In this document: positions 34,911 through 42,816 of the stretch, piece after piece
How positions within the stretch are numbered: position 1 is the stretch's first letter
Layout: the number at the start of each line of letters is the position of its first letter
Assembly: GCF_024347215.1 (NCBI RefSeq)
Contig: NZ_AP025282.1
Location: 3,162,001 to 3,226,000 of the forward strand
Length of the DNA stretch: 64,000 nt
Reading direction: 5' to 3'
From: Aliamphritea ceti
GTDB taxonomy: Bacteria > Pseudomonadota > Gammaproteobacteria > Pseudomonadales > Balneatricaceae
Translations under genes and position numbers: made by a program
Notes under the pieces: generated by a model
What the model was told of the DNA's origin: nothing
The model's database searches: none
Seen by the model: the letters and a program-made list of their open reading frames with translations, nothing else

Positions 34911-35089
34911 CGACGCCTCCCTATTCCTTTCAGATTTAACTAATCAAGCCAAACTCTCATCAATTCAAGCACTTAAATAAAACACATGTTTCACTCATTA
35001 CAAATCAGACTTTTCAGACAAGTACGACATTTATGGGTTACAAGACTATACTGGTTATCAATTACCGTCATCGGCAACTCTGAAATACT

Positions 35090-36688
35090 ATGTCATTTGT
35101 GTCAGATCAGCAGACAGCAATTTCGGAACAACCTTTCGCCTTATCTCCTGAGGTAAGCATTGCGTTAGCCCGATTTATCAGCGCTATCATTACCGCCCGG
35201 TCTGAACAGCAGATATATTCAATTCTTTCCCGAAGCCTTATCGACCTGATTCCTAACGACCGAACAAGCGTAACCCTGCTCAACAATGAAACGCAGCAGC
35301 TAGACATATTTTCTCTCCATGGCCAACACGGAGCCTTGCCTCAGGGAAAATCATTGCCTCTGGAAAACACCTTCACCGGCAGAGCCGTAAAACAGGTTAA
35401 AGGGCAACTTAACAAAGTGAAAGCAACCACTTCGGTGATTGATGGCAAAATTCTCTATCACGAAGGGATACGTTGCATCATCAATGCACCACTCATCATT
35501 CACAATCAGGCGATTGGTGCTATCAATTCAGGCCATCGCAATGACAGCGGTTTTAGCCGGGTATCTTTACAATTACTGGAATTAATTGCCCAACTGGTAT
35601 CAGCGAATATTGAACGCCAGAGATTGCTTGAAGATCGTCAGAAGGCAGTCAGTCATTATCGTTTTTATGCTACACAGCTGGAAAACTTAAATCGACTGGC
35701 CCAACAGCTATCAACAGTTTCATCAGTTACTGAAACGCTGGAAATCACCACCCGTACATTGCAAATAATGATGCCTTCACGACGCATCAGTTATGCAGCT
35801 TACTGCCCGGAACAAGACAGTTTCGAAATCACAGTATTAGCCGGTAACGAAATAATGAATTGCCTGTGTATTCCTGCCGAAGGCACTGGTTTGCAATTAG
35901 TGATGAACTCTCAGGAACCTATGTACTTTTCAGATCTGGGCAACTCTCCTCATCCTGAGCATCAATGCCTGAGTGAACGAGGAATGAATTGCGCATGGAG
36001 TATTCCAGTACGCAGTGAAAACCGGGTCATCGCAGTGCTTAACGCAGCTTCAACAGCTGCGGACACAGATCCACACCGGTTGATGGATATATTAGGGACA
36101 CTGAGTGGCATCATTGGCAGTGTACTGGAGCGTCTGAATGCTCAGGAAAAGCTCATACATCAGGTCAACCACGACAGTGTTACCGGGTTACCAAACCGCT
36201 TATTACTTAACCTGCAGATAAACGAGCTAATGCAAAACCATCAATCTCAGCGCTATGCTCTGATGTTTATCGATCTCGATCATTTTAAAATTATTAACGA
36301 CACTCTGGGACATCAGATAGGCGATGAACTGCTCGCCCTCGTTGGTAAACGCATGCGCCATACAATAAGGGAAGAGGACCTAGTGGCACGGGTTGGAGGC
36401 GACGAATTCATAGTCCTGATGAAAGATGATAACCAGGCCAGCCGAAGCCAGGAAACCGCTCACAGAATCATTGATGCCTTGTCTGGCCCGTTCGATATAA
36501 AAGGAGAGACTCTGAACATTAATGCCAGTATCGGTATCTGCCTGTCGTCAGATACCCTCTATAAAACCGAAGACATGATCCGAGCTGCCGACATGGCTAT
36601 GTATGAAGCAAAAGTTGCTGGCAGAGGGACTTACCGGATTAGCCAGCAACAACAACCGCTGGTCAGTAGCCGTAAGTCCAGTCAATAA
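35090..36688 (+). CDS. GAF-GAF-GGDEF diguanylate cyclase
   Basis: A 532-residue soluble protein: GAF domain (about 25-185, with a typical NIERQRLL helix end), second GAF domain (about 205-345), a short linker helix, and GGDEF (about 360-520). Motifs LMFIDLDHFKIINDTLGHQIGD and RVGGDEF are intact, and REED five residues before the signature is an RxxD inhibitory site. There is no EAL domain. GAF domains bind small ligands or chromophores; no conserved bilin Cys is obvious. The ATG has no strong ribosome site. It is convergent with the pseudoazurin gene, only 43 bp away. Confidence 0.92.
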   Translation: MSFVSDQQTAISEQPFALSPEVSIALARFISAIITARSEQQIYSILSRSLIDLIPNDRTSVTLLNNETQQLDIFSLHGQHGALPQGKSLPLENTFTGRAVKQVKGQLNKVKATTSVIDGKILYHEGIRCIINAPLIIHNQAIGAINSGHRNDSGFSRVSLQLLELIAQLVSANIERQRLLEDRQKAVSHYRFYATQLENLNRLAQQLSTVSSVTETLEITTRTLQIMMPSRRISYAAYCPEQDSFEITVLAGNEIMNCLCIPAEGTGLQLVMNSQEPMYFSDLGNSPHPEHQCLSERGMNCAWSIPVRSENRVIAVLNAASTAADTDPHRLMDILGTLSGIIGSVLERLNAQEKLIHQVNHDSVTGLPNRLLLNLQINELMQNHQSQRYALMFIDLDHFKIINDTLGHQIGDELLALVGKRMRHTIREEDLVARVGGDEFIVLMKDDNQASRSQETAHRIIDALSGPFDIKGETLNINASIGICLSSDTLYKTEDMIRAADMAMYEAKVAGRGTYRISQQQQPLVSSRKSSQ

Positions 36689-36731
36689 ACTCCGGTAAAC
36701 CTTCTGCCCCCACCTATAGAGCAAACAAGAT

Positions 36732-37175
36732 CTACTTAGACTGCTGCAAATAATTATCCAGGCGCTCTTTGTTCATAACAAACTTTGCTTTAAGCGGTGC
36801 TGAGTCCTTCATGATCACATCAAGATTAGTCGGCTGACCTGCGACTAATACTCCGACCATTGCCATAATGGTATGCGGCAAACACTGATACACATATACA
36901 CCCTCTTTTTTCAGGGTCACAGAAACTGGCTGACCTAATTCACCTTTCCAACTGTCAGCCCCCTGAGGAGCCAGCCCTGCTACCAGTTCAGAATTATGTC
37001 CCATATCTGTAGGCACAAAAGTAACTGTATCTCCAACTTCAGCTTTAACCACGGCTGGTTCGAATACCATCGCTCCTTCTGCACCCACATTTTTCATTTC
37101 TATGATGATTTCCTCAGCAGAAATACCTGTAACCATACATGTCAACGCAACACCCAACAGAACCTTCAGATTCAT
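36732..37175 (-). CDS. Pseudoazurin (type 1 blue copper protein)
   Basis: A 147-residue periplasmic electron carrier with a signal peptide cut after ISA (residue 20). Type-1 copper ligands are visible: His in DMGHNSE, Cys and His in YQCLPH, and Met in IMAMVGV. The C-terminal extension with alpha helices distinguishes pseudoazurin from plastocyanin. It typically feeds electrons to nitrite or nitrous oxide reductases; no denitrification gene is in the window. The frame opens upstream to 37232, but AAAGGAG sits 6 nt before the ATG at 37175, which also gives a standard signal peptide. A Fur-like box lies about 75 bp upstream. Confidence 0.9.
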   Translation of the reverse strand: MNLKVLLGVALTCMVTGISAEEIIIEMKNVGAEGAMVFEPAVVKAEVGDTVTFVPTDMGHNSELVAGLAPQGADSWKGELGQPVSVTLKKEGVYVYQCLPHTIMAMVGVLVAGQPTNLDVIMKDSAPLKAKFVMNKERLDNYLQQSK

Positions 37176-37250
37176 ATTCATCTCCTTTATCCGAATTGCT
37201 ATATGAAGTATCTGATTGTTAATGTACGTCACACAACAGACAAAAGCACT

Positions 37251-37267
37251 TAATAATCATTATCATT
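37251..37267. promoter_or_regulatory. Candidate Fur box upstream of pseudoazurin gene
   Basis: TAATAATCATTATCATT contains a perfect AATCATTATC half of the Fur consensus, placed about 75 bp before the start codon. Confidence 0.45.
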
Positions 37268-37300
37268 TACGTGATATGAAAAATACTAATTTTCAGACAT

Positions 37301-37328
37301 AAAAAACGGCTGCCAGATAGCAACCGTT
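37301..37328 (-). terminator. Terminator of lectin gene
   Basis: On the minus strand AACGGTTGC pairs with GCAGCCGTT (one G-U) and is followed by TTTTTT. It follows the lectin stop codon and precedes the pseudoazurin promoter. Confidence 0.8.
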
Positions 37329-37355
37329 CTATTATTCAAACTGATAAAAGAAACG

Positions 37356-37700
37356 TCAGAAAACGTATTTTATCTCGATGACACTCATTTCACCCTGCAC
37401 AATTGATTCCCAGCGCCCGGTGAATTCAGCGCCATATGAGGCTGCAAGCACAGGTCCGATCTCTTGCGCTTCATCATCGCTCCAAAGCGGTCCGGCCAAT
37501 ACTGATGTTACCAGCTCATTCTGACCTTTCTGATCAGTGCTAAGCTCAACCTCTATAACACTCATCTTATCAGCAACAACAGTTGACCAGTGTCCGGTCC
37601 AGACACCCTGATGGGCAGCAGCAATCATTGGTGCTTTCTTTTCAGCGTCAGCCTGATTCCAGATAGGACCTGCCGGCAGATAGACTTTGTAGCTCGACAT
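37356..37700 (-). CDS. MVL-type mannan-binding lectin-like protein
   Basis: A 114-residue protein made of two similar units, about 4-54 (YKVYLPAGPIWNQADAEKKAP...GVWTGHWSTV...MSVIEVE) and 66-114 (VLAGPLWSDDEAQEIGP...AEFTGRWESI...MSVIEIKY). The AGPIWN...W-x-G-W pattern matches the mannan-binding lectin domain of Microcystis viridis lectin MVL, which has the same two-unit layout and size. MVL binds oligomannosides. There is no signal peptide when starting at ATG 37700, which has AGGGAA upstream; the frame extends to 37847 without a convincing start. It could act inside the cell or be released on lysis. The upstream gap is unusually long and repeat-bearing. Confidence 0.8.
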   Translation of the reverse strand: MSSYKVYLPAGPIWNQADAEKKAPMIAAAHQGVWTGHWSTVVADKMSVIEVELSTDQKGQNELVTSVLAGPLWSDDEAQEIGPVLAASYGAEFTGRWESIVQGEMSVIEIKYVF

Positions 37701-37863
37701 AACGATTCCCTGTTCACACTGGCTGGATCTTTCCCGAGCAATGAGGGTCAGCCTGGTATCAAATGACTTATATCTAACTAACGTATACAAGATGCAGATA
37801 CTCACCGAATAGTGATATTCCGCCTGGAAAAATAATGAAGGGATCAAAACTGAAGTGAAGATT

Positions 37864-37895
37864 TACGGGGTGGTATGCGCCCACACCACCCCGTA
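37864..37895. other. Perfect 11-bp hairpin upstream of lectin gene
   Basis: TACGGGGTGGT (37864-37874) is complementary to ACCACCCCGTA (37885-37895) with a 10-nt loop. It has no T-run in either direction. It lies 164 bp before the lectin start. Confidence 0.6.
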
Positions 37896-38217
37896 CAAAT
37901 CATCCATAACGAAGCTCCCGTCCCTGAGGTGACTTTATCCTTAAAGCCTCTCATCCCTGAACTAATTCCATGAGCGCCTCATCCTAACAGAGGCTAATTG
38001 TCCTGATCGTCCATGAATGGGTGACTCCGTCCCCCAGATCCATTCATGCATACATCCTGATGCAGCGCTCATCCGTGAACTTTTCAGTTCCTTTGCAATT
38101 AATTCCTGTAGCTTCGACCAGCTTCCATGTCATCTGCGCATTGTCATCCTGACGCGCTCCTTTATCGACCGCTGCAATGATCTCTCCGTACAAATAATTC
38201 TAGCAAAACGTGAAATT

Positions 38218-38263
38218 TAAAAAGTATCATCTTGGTATCAGTTACAGGTGCTAAAAAGTATCA
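38218..38263. repeat. Phased GTATCA repeats
   Basis: TAAAAAGTATCA occurs perfectly at 38218-38229 and 38252-38263. A further GTATCA lies at 38235-38240. The GTATCA starts (38224, 38235, 38258) are 11 and 23 bp apart, close to whole helical turns, as in multi-site operators. Confidence 0.6.
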
Positions 38264-38340
38264 AACAGCATAATTGATCATTTTTTAACCAATTCAGACA
38301 ATATAACTGCTTTCTTGAGAAGTACTTACTGTATGAATAA

Positions 38341-38375
38341 AACCGCCAGCATCAACAGGCTTAAACCGGCGGCTT
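38341..38375 (-). terminator. Terminator of the XRE-ATPase-TPR gene
   Basis: On the minus strand GCCGCC pairs with GGCGG, an inner AGC pairs with GCT, and TTTT follows. It lies immediately after the stop codon of the large regulator. Confidence 0.65.
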
Positions 38376-38378
38376 GAT

Positions 38379-41306
38379 TTAGTTGAACAGACTTTGCTGT
38401 TGCGGTGTGCAGGAGAAGTGCAAACGGGCTTTTTGTATCCATTCCGAGGCAACAAATGAGTTATCTGCCACAGTACGCGACATCAGATAATACAGCTCTG
38501 GCAAATAACAATTCGTACCTTGTTGTTCAGCCACGCCAATAGCTTCTTCCAGTACATTTAAAGCTTCGTCTACCTGTCCGTTACTAATCAGTACATCACC
38601 AATAAGCGCTGCATAAAGAGACTGCGTCAATCTGAATCCGGTACTGGATAACCAGCGTTGATAGCCCGTCGCAATGGTCATGATATGCTGCTCATCAGGA
38701 TTCAGCTGATACTCCGCCCAGCCTTTAAATAAAGCGGCAATACCCTGATAAAACGGAAACGAATTCTCCTCCGTCAAGGTTTCAAGCTCAGTTGCATACT
38801 CCAGGGTTTTACTGAGATCCCGTTGTTTCCAGTAAAACCAGGCCCCAGCCTGCAAAGCAATAGCCAGGCTAAACATGTGCCCTACTTCACGGCTGGTATT
38901 AATCATATCCTGAAGATAAACTTCGGCCTGCTCATCCTGTAACTGCAATGCACTCAGGCACTTAAAGCACCAGGCAATCATTCGCGGATCTTGCCCTTCT
39001 ATCTCCAGTGCTGACTCAAGCATACTCGGATCATACTGCTCTAATGCCAGTGCCGAATGTCGAAAAGCCTCTTCAGCCCTTCCCGCCCAGAAGCAGGTAT
39101 TACCAAGCGCAGTCAGTGCCTGCATTTTACAGGCGCTATCTTCCAACTGCTCCGATAGCTGCAACGCTTCCTGGGCATAACCAATTGCTTCAGGAATATC
39201 CAGACGCATCAGTGCAATCGTCCATATCCTGAACAAGCCGTTTACCTTGCGGTGATAACTCTTGGTACTGTCACAAAGCTCAAGAATTTCAGCATATACA
39301 TCATTGATAACCGGTGAATACCAGCCATAACGCATTTTATAAACGTTAGCTAAATAAAACAGCACATCCAGTTTAATATCCTGACACTGTTCAGGCGTAT
39401 ATTTACCTTTTGTACAGTGTTTCGGCTGAGCAGCAATTTCCAATAAATCACGTGCTTCCAGTAATTGCGCTTCTGCTTCACTGTAACTGTCTGCGGCAAT
39501 CAGCAGGTTCGCATAACGCGCCTGATAAATAACCGCTCTGAAGTAATTTTCCGCTGACTTAAACTGCCGGTATAACCACTCCATACGTAAACGATCACGA
39601 GCAGGCGTTTGTTCAGACAGCTTACCGTCCAACATTGCCCTTTCCACTTCGGCAGCCAGCTGATTATGTAACTCAGGTTTATCCTCATCCTTAAGACTTG
39701 CAACAACCAGCTCCCTGATCAGCCGGTTGGCAATTTCCAACTGCCCATCACTTGTAGCTCTGACTAACTGCGATTGCCGCAATGTCTTCAAATCTGAGCG
39801 TCCCGCCAGGATATACAAAACATCAGGAGGCAAAGAAACACCTGCCAGTGCTAAATACTGCATAGCCTGTTGTTCACCAAAGCTCAGACTAAACAGTTGC
39901 TCCTCCAGCACCAGTTGGATAGAACCTGGCATTTGCTGGCTTTCAGGATCAACCTGCTCGAGCAACAGATTCAGATAAAACGGCACACCATTTGAACGGG
40001 CAATACTCTGCTGCAGCCATTCGCGGGAATGATGTTTAAAATGACCCGCCAGCTTTTCACATTCGGCTAGGGTTAAACGCGATAAAGCGATAAACGAATC
40101 AGGATTCAAAATCCGGATCACCCGGTCTGAATAGCGAAAAGTACTGCTGATAACCGCAACCACCGGAAAACCACGGAGAACTTCACTCAGTTCTGCTAAC
40201 TGATCCAGCGCATCCGATACACAAACATGGATATTATCGATCAGTATTGCCAAACCGTCCGGCATATTTTCCAGTGTAGCTGCTAAGACATCAGTATCTT
40301 CAGTAAGCGTCTCGGGTTGCCAGTGTTCCAGTCGGGAAGTCAGTAATACCCGCCAGTCAGTCTCATGCTGTTCTGCATCAAATCGAATCACCTGCATCCC
40401 AAGGCTCTCGGCATGAGCTGACATCTCATCAAGCATGCGTGTTTTGCCCATACCGGAGTCCCCGGCAAGGCAATTAAGCGTAAGTTTCTGATCTTTAAGA
40501 CTGACATCAAACTGTTGCTGCAAGCGGATGAGTTCTTTATCACGGCCATACAAAGGTATCTGCCGTTCATCATTTCGGGTCGGACCATCAATTACCCACC
40601 AGCCCGACTGATTCGGCTGTAATGGTGAGAAATCAAACTGCAGGTCATAGAGAAACTTCAACTGATCGCCCACCACAACAGTATTTGGTGGCACATTCAA
40701 CGCATAATCAAGTAACCGGCTTATCTCACTGTTCGATAGCTTATAGCTAATGCCATCGTGCTCTAATTGCATCAGCGTCATCAGACAAAAACTTGGCGAG
40801 AGGAGTGATACAGACTGTTCGGTGAACATCTTATGTAACAGGAACAAAATATGCGCCCGGGTATTACCGGCCGAGGCACTATCAGGATAAGAAGCATACT
40901 GACTGAACGCGGCAATAACATATGCCCCGTGCTGCTTTACAAACAACGGTGCTAATTCATCAAGTTGCAGTTGAATATCCACTTTCTGCCGGATATCCGT
41001 CACCTTGATGACAGCAACCACACTCAGGCGATTCTGCAGCAGCGCCATGCCTTCTGCTAAATCGTGCTGCTCTTTGTGCAATAACAATTCATCACTGGGA
41101 ACTGAGAAAAACTGCGCAAGATTATGCAATGTACGCAAAGTAACGGCTTTATTCGTTTCAGCACGTTTAATCGTAGCAATAGAAATTCTCAGATGTTGCC
41201 GCTCACAGGCGTCTGCCAGAGCTTCCTGACTCAGACCATTTTCCCGTCGTAAACGTTTCAGACGTGCGCCATCAATAAAAATCTGTCTGTCTTTTTGTTT
41301 TGCCAT
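38379..41306 (-). CDS. Large XRE-type regulator with ATPase and TPR-like domains
   Basis: A 975-residue cytoplasmic protein. An N-terminal XRE helix-turn-helix (about 11-66: LKRLRRENGLSQEALADACERQHLRISIATIKRAE) is followed by a linker, then an AAA/STAND-type ATPase with Walker A GDSGMGKTR near residue 280 and Walker B-like LAILIDNI near 350. The C-terminal half (about 560-965) is helical repeats of TPR type (YSEAEAQLLEARDLLE, AIGYAQEALQLSEQLEDSACKMQAL, EALNVLEEAIGVAEQQG). This is the layout of MalT/AfsR-like signal-transduction ATPases with the DNA-binding domain at the N-terminus. The inducer is unknown. The lectin gene is the next gene downstream on the same strand, but 680 bp away. Confidence 0.85.
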   Translation of the reverse strand: MAKQKDRQIFIDGARLKRLRRENGLSQEALADACERQHLRISIATIKRAETNKAVTLRTLHNLAQFFSVPSDELLLHKEQHDLAEGMALLQNRLSVVAVIKVTDIRQKVDIQLQLDELAPLFVKQHGAYVIAAFSQYASYPDSASAGNTRAHILFLLHKMFTEQSVSLLSPSFCLMTLMQLEHDGISYKLSNSEISRLLDYALNVPPNTVVVGDQLKFLYDLQFDFSPLQPNQSGWWVIDGPTRNDERQIPLYGRDKELIRLQQQFDVSLKDQKLTLNCLAGDSGMGKTRMLDEMSAHAESLGMQVIRFDAEQHETDWRVLLTSRLEHWQPETLTEDTDVLAATLENMPDGLAILIDNIHVCVSDALDQLAELSEVLRGFPVVAVISSTFRYSDRVIRILNPDSFIALSRLTLAECEKLAGHFKHHSREWLQQSIARSNGVPFYLNLLLEQVDPESQQMPGSIQLVLEEQLFSLSFGEQQAMQYLALAGVSLPPDVLYILAGRSDLKTLRQSQLVRATSDGQLEIANRLIRELVVASLKDEDKPELHNQLAAEVERAMLDGKLSEQTPARDRLRMEWLYRQFKSAENYFRAVIYQARYANLLIAADSYSEAEAQLLEARDLLEIAAQPKHCTKGKYTPEQCQDIKLDVLFYLANVYKMRYGWYSPVINDVYAEILELCDSTKSYHRKVNGLFRIWTIALMRLDIPEAIGYAQEALQLSEQLEDSACKMQALTALGNTCFWAGRAEEAFRHSALALEQYDPSMLESALEIEGQDPRMIAWCFKCLSALQLQDEQAEVYLQDMINTSREVGHMFSLAIALQAGAWFYWKQRDLSKTLEYATELETLTEENSFPFYQGIAALFKGWAEYQLNPDEQHIMTIATGYQRWLSSTGFRLTQSLYAALIGDVLISNGQVDEALNVLEEAIGVAEQQGTNCYLPELYYLMSRTVADNSFVASEWIQKARLHFSCTPQQQSLFN

Positions 41307-41740
41307 GCATCAAATCCTGAACCAGGTATACCCTGTTAAACAACGTCTGAACGGGTCAGATTTTTAAACAGAAAATGGTCATCAACCAATGCAGAAACAA
41401 GCCGTTCTTCAGACTTTGATCAACAATATTCAGCGGATGAAACACTTTATTATTCTAATATGTATGTCACATACGGGAGAACAGTCAGAGCTTTAAGATA
41501 GTTAACACTCAGCATATAACTTTGCTTATACGCAGACAGATACCTTAAATATGAAGGATTCGATGCCAGATGCCGCCGACTGTCCCCACAGAAACGTTTG
41601 AATTCAAACGCTAGCCATACAAAAAACAATCGAATCCCGAAACACAAAATATACCTGACAATAGCAGGCAAAACACCTGTTGATTCCAACAGCATGTGTA
41701 CTAAATATTACAGTTTTTCCTTAAAAAACTACGATAATGA
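41307..41740. other. Intergenic stretch, nothing recognised
   Basis: This is a 434-bp gap upstream of the XRE-type regulator and downstream of bhcR. An 81-codon reverse frame (41450-41695) has no ribosome site and no recognisable domain, and is not called. No clear terminator for bhcR was seen. Confidence 0.4.
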
Positions 41741-42514
41741 TCAGCTTTCATAACCAAGTTGAGCAGAAATAGCTTTACCTGCGGCCTGCAGATCTTCAAT
41801 CCAGGCATCTTTACGCCGGTCGATAGGCGCAGAAACAGACAAGCCTGCTGTGATGTTACCAGTACGATCGTATAGCAACACACCAATACACCCGACATCG
41901 ATTTCAGCTTCCTCGTTATCCAATGCATAACCCTGGGCAGCACTTTTCAGACACTCGTCCGTCAAGGCTGTTAACGATGAAAATGTATTCCGGGTATAAG
42001 CAGGTAAATTAGTTCGCTGAGCATAATTTGCAATCTCGTCTTCCCCCCCGGATCCCAGCATCAACTTGCCTACACCCGTCACATGCAGAGGCGCCCTACT
42101 GCCAATAATCTGCTGTACATGCATCATGCGGTTCGGCGTTACTTTTTCAAAATAAATAACAACATCACCTTCACGAATCGTCAGGTTAACGGTTTCACCG
42201 GTTTTGTCCCGTAACTTCTCCATAAAAGGCAGTGCAACAGCACGTAAATCGATGTCCGTATGCAAACGGTTACTTAACTGTAATAACCGTTGACCAAGAC
42301 GGTATTCACCACTGCCATTACGTTCTACAAAACGGTTATCGATCAGCGAATGTAAAATCCGGTGAGCCGTTGACGGATGCAGTCCAGTATCGGCGCTCAG
42401 CACCTTAAGTTTCACTGGCTTCGAATAACGGGAAATAGAATCCAGTAATGTCGCAGCACGATCTATTACCTGAATACGTGCTTCCGGCTTTTCCTTAGTT
42501 TTTTCTTGAGACAT
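41741..42514 (-). CDS. bhcR: IclR-family regulator of the beta-hydroxyaspartate cycle
   Basis: A 257-residue IclR-type regulator: winged helix (about 15-75: QVIDRAATLLDSISRYSKPVKLKVLSADTGLHPSTAHRILHSLIDNRFVER) and an effector domain (about 85-255, with MHVQQIIGSRAPLHVTGVGKLML and QGYALDNEEAEIDVGCIGVLL). In Paracoccus denitrificans, BhcR sits beside the bhc genes, controls them and binds glyoxylate; the same divergent layout here justifies the name. The ATG at 42514 has GGAG at 9-bp spacing; the frame continues to 42550. Two near-perfect palindromes in the intergenic region are likely binding sites. Confidence 0.9.
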   Translation of the reverse strand: MSQEKTKEKPEARIQVIDRAATLLDSISRYSKPVKLKVLSADTGLHPSTAHRILHSLIDNRFVERNGSGEYRLGQRLLQLSNRLHTDIDLRAVALPFMEKLRDKTGETVNLTIREGDVVIYFEKVTPNRMMHVQQIIGSRAPLHVTGVGKLMLGSGGEDEIANYAQRTNLPAYTRNTFSSLTALTDECLKSAAQGYALDNEEAEIDVGCIGVLLYDRTGNITAGLSVSAPIDRRKDAWIEDLQAAGKAISAQLGYES

Positions 42515-42608
42515 CTGACCACACTCCGAACGTCTTGAACATAATTGCAATGGGAAACAATTTCATAATGCAGCAGATACTTTCACAATACAACACACTA
42601 GTTTCGCG

Positions 42609-42623
42609 TTTCGTATTATGAAA
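42609..42623. promoter_or_regulatory. Candidate BhcR operator 1
   Basis: TTTCGTA-T-TATGAAA is a 15-bp palindrome with one mismatched pair. A related half-site TTTCATAAT lies at 42561-42569 and a weaker TTTCACAAT at 42581-42589. Confidence 0.6.
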
Positions 42624-42692
42624 ATTAACTTATAAAAACTTAATACTTAATAATCAAATACTTATATTTATTTATGTCTAAAAACTGATTAT

Positions 42693-42707
42693 TCTCATAT
42701 TATGAAA
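42693..42707. promoter_or_regulatory. Candidate BhcR operator 2
   Basis: TCTCATA-T-TATGAAA is a second 15-bp palindrome with one mismatched pair and the same consensus. Its centre is 84 bp from operator 1, eight helical turns, which would put both on one face of the DNA. Confidence 0.6.
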
Positions 42708-42816
42708 CTTTTGCATATTGCGATATATAAACCTGACCCATAAGTTAAATAGTAACTGGCCAGCGCAACCCTAAATCAGGCGCAGGGTCCAACTATCAAC
42801 TTTAGGCAGAGCAATC

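Larger units (their letters stand above)
34259..35089. other. 831-bp intergenic region with structured elements
   Basis: No ORF here has protein-like features. Two notable structures are listed separately (34527-34652 and 34851-34910). The remainder is AT-rich. Confidence 0.5.
37701..38378. other. 678-bp intergenic region upstream of lectin gene
   Basis: A 67-codon forward frame (38017-38220) lacks protein features. The region has a strong hairpin (37864-37895), recurrent degenerate CATCC-x-TGA motifs (about 37945-38150) and phased GTATCA sequences (38218-38263). Confidence 0.5.

Noticed and set aside
38017..38220. 67-codon forward ORF
   Set aside because: It lies in a region of degenerate repeats, with no ribosome site and no protein-like pattern.
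41450..41695. 81-codon reverse-strand ORF
   Set aside because: No ribosome site, unusual composition and no recognisable domain.
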